Shown here piece after piece: positions 7,128 through 7,243 of a DNA stretch of 7,243 nucleotides. The first letter of the stretch is position 1. Each line of letters begins with the position of its first letter. The stretch is from Phycisphaerales bacterium. Lineage in GTDB: Bacteria > Planctomycetota > Phycisphaerae > Phycisphaerales > SM1A02. The DNA is taken from contig DOVP01000308.1 of assembly GCA_003520025.1 (NCBI GenBank), positions 1 to 7,243 of the forward strand, in the 5' to 3' direction. A program made the position numbers and the translations under genes. Below the pieces are notes generated by a model. It saw only the letters and a list, made by a program, of their open reading frames with translations, was not told the DNA's origin and made no database searches.

Positions 7128-7243
7128 ATGTCCCAGATGAGCGATTCCACGAGTTCCCTCTCACAGCGGCTCCGCCACAAGTACCGCACTGCTCCGGTTC
7201 CGAGTACGAAGATGCCGCGAGGCATTCCGTACATCATCGGAAA
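7128..7243 (+). CDS. Probable POT-family (proton-dependent peptide) transporter, N-terminal part (3' partial)
   Basis: An ATG six bases after the asparaginase-family stop opens a frame that runs off the window after 38 codons. It starts MSQMSDSTSSLSQRLRHKYR and continues to KMPRGIPYIIG at the edge. A hydrophilic leader followed by a PxGIPYIIG segment resembles the start of bacterial POT/PTR2-type transporters, where NEAAERFSFYG normally comes next. That following motif lies beyond the window, so the call depends on a short stretch. POT proteins import di- and tripeptides with protons across the cytoplasmic membrane. The six-base gap suggests the gene belongs to the same operon as the DUF255 and asparaginase-family genes. 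The ribosome site is weak (AGAGCGAG at 7111-7118). A second in-frame ATG at 7137 is possible. Confidence 0.55.
   Translation, partial: MSQMSDSTSSLSQRLRHKYRTAPVPSTKMPRGIPYIIG

Overview
The window reads as a piece of a bacterial chromosome of moderately high GC content (about 60% by eye). It is most likely from a planctomycete, possibly class Phycisphaerae. That guess rests on three things: the style of the NuoN core motif (HMYAADVYEG rather than the common HxWxPDVYxG), an exported DUF255 protein with a DsbD-type tail, and a final partial gene whose PRGIPYIIG start resembles planctomycete POT-type transporters. It is a recognition-based guess, not a database result. No mobile element, CRISPR array, tRNA or rRNA was seen.

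Region 1 (1-3271, + strand) is the 3' end of a respiratory complex I operon: the last 39 codons of nuoL, then complete nuoM and nuoN. The genes are joined by stop/start overlaps (TGATG and ATGA), each with a clear Shine-Dalgarno sequence. The residues expected for proton translocation in the two antiporter-like subunits are present, so this looks like a working membrane arm.

Region 2 (3208-4068, - strand) is one convergent gene for an unrecognised, glycine-rich multi-pass membrane protein. Its 3' end overlaps the 3' end of nuoN by 64 bp on the opposite strand, so there is no room for an ordinary terminator between them. A 138 bp divergent spacer (4069-4206) separates it from region 3 and holds a possible extended -10 promoter for the rightward genes.

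Region 3 (4207-7243, + strand) looks like a second operon. It begins with a large exported DUF255 (SPATA20/YyaL-like) protein carrying a CYWC thioredoxin-type motif, fused to a C-terminal DsbD alpha-like domain. A compact single-domain asparaginase-family protein follows with a 1 bp overlap, and then the first 38 codons of a probable POT-family peptide transporter. The spacing suggests co-transcription. A link between thiol/disulfide chemistry in the cell envelope and peptide or amide-nitrogen scavenging is possible but inferred. The least described parts are the region 2 membrane protein and the architecture of the DUF255 fusion.
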